Of a stretch of 53,283 nucleotides of DNA, positions 16,585-25,420 are shown piece by piece. The stretch covers positions 1 to 53,283 of the forward strand of contig DHGP01000001.1 in the NCBI GenBank assembly GCA_002402825.1, given 5' to 3'. Below the pieces are notes generated by a model that worked only from the letters and a program-made list of their open reading frames with translations, did not search any database and was not told the DNA's origin. A program made the translations under genes and the position numbers. Position 1 is the first letter of the stretch. Every line of letters begins with the position of its first letter. This stretch comes from Firmicutes bacterium UBA4795. GTDB lineage: Bacteria; Bacillota; Desulfotomaculia; Desulfotomaculales; Nap2-2B.

Positions 16585-16956
16585 TTACCTCCTCGTTAAT
16601 TCTCTCCAACCAGCGAAAAAACTGGCCGGCGCCAGCCGGAGACGGTCGCTAAAGAGAACAAACAGCCCACCGGCCAGCATCGCCAGGTCCTCGGCAATGG
16701 CTAGCCAGCCAAATCTTCGCTCCACCCCGCTAAAGCAACCGCACTCCACGTCAAGACCGCGCAGGGCGCTGATGATCAGAAGGCAGATAAACACTCCCAG
16801 CAGGGTGGAAATAGCCAGGGCTCCTCCCCTCACTTTGAATCCCAGCACCAGGCAAAGCCCCGCCAGGAATTCGACCCAGGGTACGGTTGCCGCCGCCAGG
16901 CCCACCACAAAATCGGGAAAAAGCTTGTAATTGTAAATGGACGAAGCAAAATCCAT
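16585..16956 (-). CDS. MauE/DoxX-type membrane protein, probably missing its first segment
   Basis: 123 residues with three clear membrane segments (VPWVEFLAGLCLVLGF, LAISTLLGVFICLLIISAL, AIAEDLAMLAGGLFVLF) and the family motif GLDVECGCFSG. MauE/DoxX proteins usually have four segments. Upstream in the same frame ARYFLPAASAAIQMDFASSI looks like the family start with the middle of segment 1 deleted, so the protein is probably truncated. The family works with thioredoxin-like proteins in periplasmic disulfide formation, which fits the nearby CcdA pair. Confidence 0.7.
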   Translation of the reverse strand: MDFASSIYNYKLFPDFVVGLAAATVPWVEFLAGLCLVLGFKVRGGALAISTLLGVFICLLIISALRGLDVECGCFSGVERRFGWLAIAEDLAMLAGGLFVLFSDRLRLAPASFFAGWRELTRR

Positions 16957-17122
16957 CTGAATTGCTGCCGACGCAGCAGGGAGAAAATATCTTGCCGGTT
17001 ACCGCCGGTTTCGCCGTCTGAAACATGGGCGCCGGCTTTGTGGCCGGAATTTTGATGCAGAAGCTGTTCAAGCGGAAAATATTCCAGGTATTGAGAAACC
17101 AAACGTTGTTTTTATTTTCTTC

Positions 17123-17154
17123 TTGACAACTCTAAGTCAATAGTGATATATTAT
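17123..17154 (+). promoter_or_regulatory. padR promoter
   Basis: TTGACA at 17123-17128 and TATATT at 17147-17152 (spacing 18), overlapping TATTAT at 17149-17154. AGTGAT occurs on both sides of the -10 (about 17142 and 17159), a possible direct-repeat operator. The start codon of the PadR gene follows about 45 bases on. Confidence 0.55.
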
Positions 17155-17196
17155 AAGTAGTGATTTAATAACCTTATGTGAAAGGAGCTGTTTTTT

Positions 17197-17613
17197 ATGT
17201 GCACACATGGAGGAGGATTTCAACATGGGTTTCCCCACGGCTGCGGCTGTTTTGAGCACCAGCCGCGGCTGGAGGGCTTCATCGTTCCCTGCCTTTTGTT
17301 GCTGTTAAAGAAAAATCCGGCGCACGGGTACGAGCTGGCGGAGAAACTGGGCGGCCTCTCTTTTTTAGAGGCGGTGCCCGATCCGGGGGTGATTTACCGC
17401 CACCTGCGCCGCCTGGAGGAAGAGGGGATGGTAACCGCACGCTTAGACCCCGGCAGTGGTGGGCCAGCGCGCAAGGTTTATTCCCTGACTCCGGAAGGGG
17501 AGAGTTACTTGCGGGCCTGGGCGGTCATGATTCGCCGGCGAAAAGAGTCTTTAGAAGGTTTTTTAGAGGAGTTTGACCGGTACTTTTCCTCCGGAGGCGG
17601 GAAGAGGGAGTAA
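17197..17613 (+). CDS. PadR-family transcriptional regulator with Cys/His-rich N-terminus
   Basis: 138 residues starting at ATG 17197 after GAAAGGAGCTG. Residues 1-22 are rich in His and Cys (CTHGG, HGFPHGCGCFEH), unusual for PadR and suited to metal sensing. Then comes the winged helix (ALGYELAEKL-type HGYELAEKLGG, VIYRHLRRLEEEGMV) and a C-terminal dimer helix. It likely controls the two permease genes that follow after a 113-base gap. Confidence 0.85.
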   Translation: MCTHGGGFQHGFPHGCGCFEHQPRLEGFIVPCLLLLLKKNPAHGYELAEKLGGLSFLEAVPDPGVIYRHLRRLEEEGMVTARLDPGSGGPARKVYSLTPEGESYLRAWAVMIRRRKESLEGFLEEFDRYFSSGGGKRE

Positions 17614-17726
17614 TTTGCGGCGGAAGTAAACCCCGGTTAATTGTTAACGTTGTTCCTCTTGTCCTTCGCCTGCGTTTTTCGCTCTGGCGTTCTTCCTGGT
17701 TGAATTGTTAGAAAGGAGTTGCTCCT

Positions 17727-18206
17727 GTGCTCTTTAATATTTTTCTGTATATCTTGGCCGTCGCAGCTCTCCTTTATTCTTTTCGCCGTGACCGGCAAAA
17801 AACCAAAAAGGCGCTTAAGATGGCCTGGAATTCTTTTTTGAACATGCTGCCCGCCATGCTCGGGATCATCGGGTTGATCGGAGTTATCCTGGCGCTTGTC
17901 CCGCCGGAAGTGATCGCGGGCCTTTTTGGGAGCAACAGCCCTTTCGGGATTCTGCTCATTTCTCTTGCCGGGGCGGTGACCTTGATTCCCGCCTTCATCG
18001 CCTTTCCCCTGGCGGCTTCTTTGTTGCAGGCTGGAGCAGGTCTAACGGCGGTGGCCATCTTTATTACCACTTTGTTGATGGTGGGAATCGTCACTGCGCC
18101 TCTGGAAGTCAGTTTCTTCGGGAGGAAGTTCACCCTCTGGCGCAACGCCCTCGGTTTTGCGCTGGCACTGGTCATCAGCGCCCTAATGGGGGTGATCCTG
18201 CAGTGA
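17727..18206 (+). CDS. half-size permease, ArsP-like superfamily, subunit 1
   Basis: 159 residues from GTG 17727 with AAAGGAG about nine bases ahead. Four or five hydrophobic segments, with NSFLNMLPAMLGIIGLIGVI and PEVIAGLFGSNSPFGILLIS followed by VTLIPAFIAFPLAASLLQAG. This resembles one half of the two-part permeases (compare the full-length 7031-8203 protein). Its stop overlaps the next start (GTGA). It probably pairs with the next protein to make a full channel or carrier; substrate unknown. Confidence 0.75.
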   Translation: MLFNIFLYILAVAALLYSFRRDRQKTKKALKMAWNSFLNMLPAMLGIIGLIGVILALVPPEVIAGLFGSNSPFGILLISLAGAVTLIPAFIAFPLAASLLQAGAGLTAVAIFITTLLMVGIVTAPLEVSFFGRKFTLWRNALGFALALVISALMGVILQ

Positions 18207-18724
18207 AGACGGTAAAAAAGTACGCTCTGTTTATTTTGGTGGCGGCGGTGGACATCTTTCTACGTTGGCATTACCCGGCAAAAGGGGTCGTGGCGATTAA
18301 AAGCTCAATGGACTACCTGGAGGAAATGCTCCTTTTTATCCCCCCCATTTTTGTCCTGGTGGGCCTTTTAGATGTGTGGGTGCCCCGTCAGATCGTGGAA
18401 AGAAACGTAGGGCCGGAATCCGGCGCCCGCGGCGTGGCGCTCTCAATCCTGGTGGCCACGGCGGCGGCCGGGCCCCTCTACGTTGGTTTTCCGGTCGCTG
18501 CCGCCCTGCTTAAAAAAGGCTGCCGGCTGGCCAACGCGGTTATTTTCCTGGGCACCTGGGCGACGGTTAAAATTCCCATGCTGATGATGGAGATTAAATT
18601 TATGGGACTGCCCTTTTCTCTTTTGCGCCTCGCGCTGACCCTACCGGCCGTAATCGGCACGGGTTACCTGCTGGAGATGATACTGGGATCAAAAAGAACC
18701 GAAGCAGTTAAGGAACATCGCTGA
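18203..18724 (+). CDS. half-size permease, ArsP-like superfamily, subunit 2
   Basis: 173 residues from GTG 18203, overlapping the previous stop. Segments include LEEMLLFIPPIFVLVGLLDV, WVPRQIVERNVGPESGARGV and AAAGPLYVGFPVAAALLKKG, the counterpart of the first half-protein. Together the pair equals one full-length permease. The PadR gene upstream with its metal-type N-terminus suggests metal or metalloid export. Confidence 0.75.
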   Translation: MKTVKKYALFILVAAVDIFLRWHYPAKGVVAIKSSMDYLEEMLLFIPPIFVLVGLLDVWVPRQIVERNVGPESGARGVALSILVATAAAGPLYVGFPVAAALLKKGCRLANAVIFLGTWATVKIPMLMMEIKFMGLPFSLLRLALTLPAVIGTGYLLEMILGSKRTEAVKEHR

Positions 18725-18982
18725 GTTCAAAACCGACACTCCTCGCTTTGTGCGGTATTCTTGTGATGCCCCCGAAAGAGATGATTTGGCCTTACTGTTT
18801 GCTTTTAACGGCCAACCGTCCTGGTCAGGATTTTTTTCGCCTTGCTACGAAAAATCGCTTCAGGTTGTCCGACAATGCCCCACCTTTTGACGGCTCAGGT
18901 TGGTTTGCCTTTGTCCTGCCGTAAACTTCACGGAGGACGGCGTCAATGATCACGCTTTAGGTGGGGCGATATATTCCTTCCC

Positions 18983-19132
18983 CTGGTACACCCACACCCG
19001 GCAGTGGTGTTACCCGATTTCGCCTGGGAGGAGGTGGGAAGTGTTTTGCGCCGGAAGGCCCTCACAGGCGAGATTTCCGCTGAGGACATGGAAAAGCTGT
19101 GGAAAATATTTCGCCAACTTTATTCTGCTTGA
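18983..19132 (+). pseudogene. PIN-domain (VapC-type) toxin remnant
   Basis: In the 490-base gap after the permeases one frame reads PAVVLPDFAWEEVGSVLRRK, then LTGEISAEDMEKLWKIFRQL and a stop. This is a middle piece of a PIN-domain ribonuclease, with no start and no N-terminal or C-terminal acidic motifs. No VapB partner is seen. The stretch 18725-18982 holds another short open frame (DDLALLFAFNGQPSW) that is not recognised. Confidence 0.5.
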
Positions 19133-19173
19133 CAAAAAATATTGTATGTTCTTATAATGAATTTATATTCATT
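19129..19173 (+). promoter_or_regulatory. tetR promoter with palindromic operator
   Basis: TTGACA at 19129-19134 and TATAAT at 19153-19158 (spacing 18). AATGAAT (19156-19162), four bases, then ATTCATT (19167-19173) form a perfect palindrome overlapping the -10. This fits self-repression by the TetR protein that follows and possibly control of the efflux operon. Confidence 0.65.
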
Positions 19174-19214
19174 TTGTGATACCAGATTCATACAGTTTAC
19201 ATAAAAGGTTGGCC

Positions 19215-19832
19215 ATGAAAAAGAATAAACTTTCCAGAAAAGAGCGGGAACAACTGCAGCGCCGGGCGCTAATTCTGCAAGCTGCGCTGGAGTTATTCTC
19301 TGAAAAGGGATATCATAACGTTACCATGCAAGAAATAGCCATCCGGGCAGAATTTGCCGTGGGCACTCTTTATAAGTTCTTTAAAAATAAGGAGGAACTG
19401 TATAAAGAGATTTTAATGCAGACGGCAAATCTGTTTCGTTCTGCTTTATCAAATGTGTTGGAGGAAAAGGGGGACGAATATGCCCAGGTAAAAAAATATC
19501 TTAAAACAAAATGTAAACTTTTCATGGAAAACATTCTTTTGGTACGATTATATTTTGCAGAGGCGGGCGCTGGCGTTAGCATCAGCGTCAAGAGGGAATT
19601 AGAAACTGAGTTGCGCAGTTTCTACGAGCAGGTAATCCAAAAGCTGGCTTGTGTTTTTGAAAAAGGAATTCAAAAAAAGTTTTTCCGCCCGCTTGACCCG
19701 TATTACCTGGCTTTGGCTTTTGACGGCATGAGCAACGCCTTTCTTTTTTCAGGGCTGGAAGATCCTGATCGACATCCTGTGGATACAAATCTGATCGAGG
19801 AAATCTTTTTTGAACAAATATATCTGACTTAA
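19215..19832 (+). CDS. TetR/AcrR-family repressor of the RND efflux operon
   Basis: 205 residues from ATG 19215. An upstream in-frame GTG (19176) lies just past the operator and would leave almost no leader. The DNA-binding part is ILQAALELFSEKGYHNVTMQ then VGTLYKFFKNKEELYKEIL (residues about 18-70). The rest is the helical ligand-binding domain. It lies 140 bases before the membrane fusion protein gene on the same strand, the usual place for an RND repressor. Confidence 0.85.
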   Translation: MKKNKLSRKEREQLQRRALILQAALELFSEKGYHNVTMQEIAIRAEFAVGTLYKFFKNKEELYKEILMQTANLFRSALSNVLEEKGDEYAQVKKYLKTKCKLFMENILLVRLYFAEAGAGVSISVKRELETELRSFYEQVIQKLACVFEKGIQKKFFRPLDPYYLALAFDGMSNAFLFSGLEDPDRHPVDTNLIEEIFFEQIYLT

Positions 19833-19972
19833 AGGTAAGGAGTTTTATGGCGGCGGTAGACCGGTTCTCCCCGTGACTCGTTCTTGCCTGTCTGTGGGAC
19901 AAGCGAATTGTGTAAGGTTGGTACTGTCGGTCTTTACTTTTTTGATTGCATAAAAGGAGGTTAGAAAACAAG

Positions 19973-21343
19973 GTGGCTTTCAGAAGCAAAACTATGAAAA
20001 AAGCAATGGAAACGCTCAAGGCTTGGGTAGAAAAAAAGATGGTTTTCAAAAGCAAAACGGGGATCATCATTGCTTTTATCTTGATTTTACTGATTGTTGG
20101 GTTTGCTACTTTTAACTATGTTCGGCACAGCGAAAAGAAAGAGGTTACTGTTAACCAAACAGAAACCATCCCTGTCCAGGTGGCCGATGCAACGTTCATG
20201 AACCTGCAACAGATACTGGAACTGACAGGAGAAATCAAACCGGCAGCCATGGTAGATGTTCACCCCAAGATTGGGGGGGAAATTATTAAGAAAATAGGCG
20301 TAGAAACCGGCGACTACGTTAAAAAAGGAGACCTGATAGCTGTTCTGGGAGATGAAACCATAAAAGCTCAACTCGAAGAAGCGGCGGCAGGTCTGGCTGC
20401 CGCTAGAGCCGGTTTAAGGCAAAGCGAGGCGAGCCTTCAGGCGGCCGGTGCAAACTTTGAGTCAAGCAAGGCAAACCTTAAGACAAGCAAGGCAAACCTG
20501 GAGTTGATCAAAAAAGAACGGTTCCGCGTAGAAAGTCTTTACCAGGCAGGTGCTGTACCAGAACAGGAACTTGATCGGATTAACTCCCAACATGAAGTTG
20601 CCGAAGCTCAGTACAATGCTGCCGAAGCCCAATCCAATGCTGCCGAGGCGCAGCAGAAAGCTGCCTTAGAAACAAAGAACCTGGCAATAACCCAGATCGA
20701 CAGGGCAAAGGCAGCGTTAAAACAATTGCAGATAGTTCATGGCGAATACAAGATATACGCGCCCATCTCGGGATTTGTCGCCGCCCGCTACATGGAGCAG
20801 GGGGACCGGGCAAACCCGGCGCAACCGGTCATACGCATTTCCCAGGAAGATGAGCTAAAAATTGTCTGTAGTGTAACAGAAGAAGATTTTCCCCATCTCA
20901 AAAAAGGGATGAAAGCAGAAATAACCGTAGATGCTCTTCCCGGGAAGGTCTTTAAAGGCGAGGTTTCGGTTATCAGCCCGACCATCGACCCGGCCACCCG
21001 GACGGCCGGGATTGAAATACACGTTCCCAATAAAAAGTATGAACTTCGTTCCGGTATGTTTGCCCGGATTAAATTATATTTAGGCGAACGGAAAGCGCTG
21101 GCGGTTCCCACCGAATCCCTTAATAAAATGCCGGGAACAGGAAGCTATTTTGTATATGTCGTTGAAAACGACAAAGCAACCTTAAAAAACGTTAAAACGG
21201 GCCTCACGCAAGGTGATTTTACCGAGATAACTGACGGATTGACTGAAAAAAATCTGGTCGTTATCAGAGGACAGAACCGGCTTTATGATGGTGCACGGGT
21301 TTCTATAAAGGAAAGAGGGGTTGCGGGCAGTGAAGCTTCCTGA
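19973..21343 (+). CDS. RND efflux membrane fusion protein (HlyD/AcrA family)
   Basis: 456 residues from GTG 19973 with AAGGAGG 12 bases ahead. One membrane anchor (IIIAFILILLIVGFATFNYV), then a lipoyl half (GGEIIKKIGVETGDYVKKGD), a long coiled coil with the short repeat NAAEAQ, a second lipoyl half (YAPISGFVAARYMEQGDR) and beta-barrel domains. It links the RND pump to the cell exterior in this single-membrane organism. Its 3' end overlaps the RND start by 14 bases. Confidence 0.9.
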   Translation: MAFRSKTMKKAMETLKAWVEKKMVFKSKTGIIIAFILILLIVGFATFNYVRHSEKKEVTVNQTETIPVQVADATFMNLQQILELTGEIKPAAMVDVHPKIGGEIIKKIGVETGDYVKKGDLIAVLGDETIKAQLEEAAAGLAAARAGLRQSEASLQAAGANFESSKANLKTSKANLELIKKERFRVESLYQAGAVPEQELDRINSQHEVAEAQYNAAEAQSNAAEAQQKAALETKNLAITQIDRAKAALKQLQIVHGEYKIYAPISGFVAARYMEQGDRANPAQPVIRISQEDELKIVCSVTEEDFPHLKKGMKAEITVDALPGKVFKGEVSVISPTIDPATRTAGIEIHVPNKKYELRSGMFARIKLYLGERKALAVPTESLNKMPGTGSYFVYVVENDKATLKNVKTGLTQGDFTEITDGLTEKNLVVIRGQNRLYDGARVSIKERGVAGSEAS

Positions 21344-24300
21344 GTTTTCCGTTAAACAGCCGGTGGCCACCTTAATGCTTTTTCTGGCCGTAATTATTCT
21401 AGGCGCATTTTCTTTGACCAGGCTTCCCATCGATATGCTTCCGGATATCGAAATGCCGGCGGTAAGTATCCTGACTTTTTGGCCGGGAGCGAGCGCTTCC
21501 GACGTAGAAACGGAAGTCACCACGCCCATTGAAGATCAGGCCAGTATGGTAAACAATCTGGATACGCTTACCTCTAAGTCCCTGGATAACCTCTCCCTGG
21601 TTTCCTGCAAATTCGAGTGGGGCACGGATCTGGAGGAAGCTACCAATGATATCCGGGACAAGCTGGAGCTGGCCAAAAAGAAACTGCCGGACGATGCAGA
21701 AAAACCGGTAATTTTTAAATTCAGCAGCGCCAGCATCCCCATCTTGGTAATGACCGTCACCGGGAATACCACCTGGCCGAGGCTTTATCATTTGACGGAG
21801 AAAAATATTGCCGACGAATTAAAACGCGTTCCGGGAGTCGGCGCCGTTCAGCTTTACGGAGGTATGAAGAGGCAAATAAATGTCCATTTCGACCTGCAAA
21901 AAATAAACGGTTACCACTTGAATTTATTACAAATAAAACAGGTTCTGGCGGCAGAAAACTTAAACCTGCCGGCCGGCAGTATAAAATCCGGCACGCAGGA
22001 ATATTTTGTCCGGGTTCCGGCCAGGTACATGGATATAGATGAAATAAAAAATACGGTCGTCGGTTATTTTAACGGCAGGCCTGTTTACCTCAAGGACGTA
22101 GCCGAAGTTGAAGACGCCTACAAAGAGCAAACTATAAACGGCTGGGCGGACGGGGAAAAAGCCATCGTCCTTATTTTACAAAAGCAGGCCGGCAAAAATA
22201 CCATCAAGGTTGCGCGGGACGCCAAGGAAAAACTTCAGGAAATAGAAAAAAACCTGCCCGCCGACGTTAAAATCAATACCGCTATGGATACTTCCGAAAA
22301 TGTTTTACGTTCCATTAAAACCTTGCAGGATGAGTTATTAAGGATCGCCCTTATTGTAATTATCGTAACCCTTCTATTCTTGAGAAGGGTCAAGGCGGCT
22401 GCCATCATCGCCCTGACCATTCCTTTTTCCCTGATTATCGCCTTTATCCCGCTCTCTTTATTTGGCCATACCTTAAACCTGATTTCCCTGATGTCGCTTG
22501 CCATTGCCTGTGGTCTGGTGGTAGATGACGGAATTGTGGCCCTGGAGAATATTACCCGCCACCTCGAGCGCGGTGGCCGGCCGAAAACCAGCGCCATTTA
22601 TGGTGCAGGTGAGGTAGGCATGGCCATGACAGCTTCCACCATGACCATAGTGGTGGTTTTTGTTCCCCTGATGTTTGTGGGGGGAATTACCGGAATACTT
22701 TTTAAGGAACTAGGGTTTGTTATGGTCGTGACCCTGCTGGCTTCCCTTTTTACCTCCCTTTCCATGACGCCGATGCTGTCCGCAAAATGGCTGGGAACCG
22801 GCAATAAAGAACCCGCGGAGAAAGAAAGCTTCGGGAGCAAATTTTACGTAACTACGGAAAAATACCTGGTTTCTCTTGAAAACGCTTATGGCCGCGTCCT
22901 CACCTGGGCCCTATCCCACAAAAAGATTGTAATTACCCTGGCTGTTTTGATTTTTGCCAGCAGCCTAACGCTGATTCCTTTTATAGGCACCAGTTTTATA
23001 CCGGATATGGATTCCGGGGATGTCAATATTGAATTTCGCCTGCCGGAAGGAACAAGGATAGAAGAAACAAACAAGGTTATTGAAAAAACGTTGCAAATCA
23101 TTGGTAAGATAGTAAAACCAGAGGAATCCAGACACTCTTATGCTTTTGACGGGCAGAGCGAAGAAGGATTCGGCGCAGCTATGGGTATGGATGAAGGGCC
23201 CAACGTGGGAACGATTGGTTTTAAACTGGTGGACAAAGATAAGCGGGAACGCAGCGCCAATGATATTGCCAGCAAATTAAGAGCACAACTGGAAAGAATA
23301 CCGGGTATCAGCCGGATGAAGGTTACCGCCACGAGCCCGCTTTCCTCACTCATGATGGGCGGCGGAAAGCCTATCGTCATTGAAGTTACAGGCCCCGACC
23401 TGAACACGAACCTCAAAGCAGCCGCCCAGGTGAAAAAGTTTGTTCAGGAAGTTCCTGGCACGGCAGATGTTTCCCTCAGCCAAAAAGACCCCCGGCCGGA
23501 GCTCTGGGTGGAGGTGGATCGTGAAAAAGCAGCTTCCTTCGGTCTAAACATTGCCATGATCGCCGGGACGGTCCGCAACTATTTTTATGGCGATAAATCT
23601 ACCGAATTCCGCGATGCAGGCGATAGTTTTGACATTTTCACCCGTCTGAGCGAACTGGACAAAAACAAGCTGGAGAATTTGCCGGAAGTGCCGATCTTTA
23701 CTCCCGACGGCAGGATGATCAAATTGAAAAATATCGCCGAAATAAAAAGCGGTGAGGGACCGGTAGAAATCGAAAGGAAAAACCGCCAGCGAATCGTCAA
23801 GGTAGAGGCGGATAAATACGGCCGCTCCCTTGGTGAAATTACTAGCGACATCAAAGAGGCGCTTAAAAATATGGATATCCCGCCGGGTGTTTCCGTTAGC
23901 TTTGGCGGAGAAGTGGAAGAACAACAAAAATCTTTTAAGGATCTTAGCCTGATGCTGGTTCTGGGAATTGTGCTTATTTATATGGTTATGGCCTCGCTGT
24001 ACGGCAATTTCCGGGATCCCCTGATCGTAATGTTCTCCGTGCCCTTTGCTTTAACGGGTGTATTTTACGCATTTTATTTAACCGGTACAACCTTAAGCTT
24101 AATTTCCTTCATGGGCATCATTATGTTGGCCGGAATTGCCGTAAAAAACGCTATTATTTTGCTTGACTATACTCACCTTATGCAAAATAGAGGTCAGCCT
24201 TTACGGGAAGCGATCACTAATGCCGGACGCAACAGGTTAAGGCCAATTCTGATGACTAGCACCGCCACCTTTTTCGGCATGCTGCCGCTGGCCATTTCCA

Positions 24301-24467
24301 GAGGTGTGGGATCGGAGATGTGGAACCCGTTAGGGATTACCATGATGGGAGGGCTGGTCGTGTCAACCCTGGTCACCCTGGTTCTCATTCCGACAGTTTA
24401 CTGCTTTTTTGAACAGAAAAGACTCCAAAAGGCGGCCGGCATTCAGAAGACAAAAGGGGGGAAATGA
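21330..24467 (+). CDS. RND-family (HAE1/AcrB-type) efflux transporter
   Basis: 1045 residues from GTG 21330, with GAGGGG nine bases ahead. It has the standard layout: segment 1 (ATLMLFLAVIILGAFSL), porter domain, segments 2-6, second porter domain, segments 7-12. The proton-relay pair is in LAIACGLVVDDGIVALENI (two Asp) and the matching Lys in GIAVKNAIILLDY. The porter start LPDIEMPAVSI and WPGASASDVETEVT are typical of drug-type pumps. Substrate unknown; the setting suggests drugs or toxic organics. Confidence 0.93.
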   Translation: MKLPEFSVKQPVATLMLFLAVIILGAFSLTRLPIDMLPDIEMPAVSILTFWPGASASDVETEVTTPIEDQASMVNNLDTLTSKSLDNLSLVSCKFEWGTDLEEATNDIRDKLELAKKKLPDDAEKPVIFKFSSASIPILVMTVTGNTTWPRLYHLTEKNIADELKRVPGVGAVQLYGGMKRQINVHFDLQKINGYHLNLLQIKQVLAAENLNLPAGSIKSGTQEYFVRVPARYMDIDEIKNTVVGYFNGRPVYLKDVAEVEDAYKEQTINGWADGEKAIVLILQKQAGKNTIKVARDAKEKLQEIEKNLPADVKINTAMDTSENVLRSIKTLQDELLRIALIVIIVTLLFLRRVKAAAIIALTIPFSLIIAFIPLSLFGHTLNLISLMSLAIACGLVVDDGIVALENITRHLERGGRPKTSAIYGAGEVGMAMTASTMTIVVVFVPLMFVGGITGILFKELGFVMVVTLLASLFTSLSMTPMLSAKWLGTGNKEPAEKESFGSKFYVTTEKYLVSLENAYGRVLTWALSHKKIVITLAVLIFASSLTLIPFIGTSFIPDMDSGDVNIEFRLPEGTRIEETNKVIEKTLQIIGKIVKPEESRHSYAFDGQSEEGFGAAMGMDEGPNVGTIGFKLVDKDKRERSANDIASKLRAQLERIPGISRMKVTATSPLSSLMMGGGKPIVIEVTGPDLNTNLKAAAQVKKFVQEVPGTADVSLSQKDPRPELWVEVDREKAASFGLNIAMIAGTVRNYFYGDKSTEFRDAGDSFDIFTRLSELDKNKLENLPEVPIFTPDGRMIKLKNIAEIKSGEGPVEIERKNRQRIVKVEADKYGRSLGEITSDIKEALKNMDIPPGVSVSFGGEVEEQQKSFKDLSLMLVLGIVLIYMVMASLYGNFRDPLIVMFSVPFALTGVFYAFYLTGTTLSLISFMGIIMLAGIAVKNAIILLDYTHLMQNRGQPLREAITNAGRNRLRPILMTSTATFFGMLPLAISRGVGSEMWNPLGITMMGGLVVSTLVTLVLIPTVYCFFEQKRLQKAAGIQKTKGGK

Positions 24468-24757
24468 TGAAGCTGCTTTTTATTACCTATGATGCAGATT
24501 TTGACGAGGACGTAATGGAGATGCTCAATTCGCTGGGGGTTACGGGCTTTACCAAATGGGACAGGGTATTGGGTAAAGGGCAAAAGGGTGAGCCCAGGCT
24601 GGACGATCCGGTATGGCCGGGGTTCAACTGTGCCGTAGCGGCGGTAATCAGCGACGATGATCAAGTAAGAATCTTAGAAAACCTCAAGAAATACTGCTTA
24701 CAGCGTGACGGTAAGGGCTTTAAGGTTTTTGTGCTGCCGGTTATAACGGTTATTTAG
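24464..24757 (+). CDS. PG0541-type transporter-associated small protein
   Basis: 97 residues, start ATG 24464 (or 24467) overlapping the RND stop. It begins KLLFITYDADFDEDVMEML then GVTGFTKWDRVLGKG, a PII-like ferredoxin fold known beside RND pumps (PG0541 family). Its overlap with the pump gene implies a linked role, perhaps as a regulatory cytoplasmic subunit; the mechanism is not known. It runs convergent to the TetR gene, overlapping by eight bases. Confidence 0.75.
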   Translation: MMKLLFITYDADFDEDVMEMLNSLGVTGFTKWDRVLGKGQKGEPRLDDPVWPGFNCAVAAVISDDDQVRILENLKKYCLQRDGKGFKVFVLPVITVI

Positions 24758-25337
24758 CAACTCCATTGAGTAAAAATTGTTTTAACGTTTGTAAGATCCG
24801 GTTGTATTTATATTCCCTGGCAAAAACGAACCGGTTGAGGGCGGCTACTCCTACTGCTCCAAAAATGGCAGCCGCCGTTGTTTCCGTTTCCAGGTCGCGG
24901 CAGATTACTCCTTCCGCCTGGCCTTTTTCCAGCAGCTCTTGAATGGTTTGAAAGTAACCCAATTGCAGCCGCTGGACCTGCTCTTCCCACCGGTGGCCCA
25001 GGCCCCAGACTTCGCTCAAAAGGACCTTGCAATAGTCCCGGTATTCTTCAAAAAAGCTTAACTGGGCGGAGATCAAAGCCTCTAACTTGTCCAGGATAGT
25101 GTCTTTGCGTGCCACCTCCCGGCTGACGGCGGCTTCCAGCCTGTCGATTCCTTCCTCGAGAAGGGCGAGGAAAAGCTTCTTTTTGCTTTTATAGTTGTTA
25201 TAGATAGTTCCCTTGGCTATGCCCGCGTGTTTCGCGATTTCATTCACCGTAGCCCGGGCAAACCCCTTTTCGGCAAATACTTTCATGGCGGCATTAAAGA
25301 TGGGCATACGTCTGGTTTCGTTCACTAACTCACACAT
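24750..25337 (-). CDS. TetR/AcrR-family transcriptional regulator
   Basis: 195 residues. N-terminal helix-turn-helix IFNAAMKVFAEKGFARATVN then AGIAKGTIYNNYKSKKKLFL, followed by a helical ligand domain (ILDKLEALISAQLSFFEEYR). Convergent with the RND operon. Upstream on its own strand lies the UbiA-like gene, whose stop is 84 bases before this start, so it may be co-transcribed with that gene. Ligand unknown. Confidence 0.87.
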   Translation of the reverse strand: MCELVNETRRMPIFNAAMKVFAEKGFARATVNEIAKHAGIAKGTIYNNYKSKKKLFLALLEEGIDRLEAAVSREVARKDTILDKLEALISAQLSFFEEYRDYCKVLLSEVWGLGHRWEEQVQRLQLGYFQTIQELLEKGQAEGVICRDLETETTAAAIFGAVGVAALNRFVFAREYKYNRILQTLKQFLLNGVAK

Positions 25338-25420
25338 CCCTTCGTTTATTTGCGTTTCAGAAAATCTGGATGACCATGTTTAAACAGACAGCGGTTCTTC
25401 AAGACGGTATTCAAGAGCAG

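Noticed and set aside
18900..19157. An 85-residue plus-strand protein
   Set aside because: Another frame at the same place is a PIN-domain fragment; this frame has no recognisable features.
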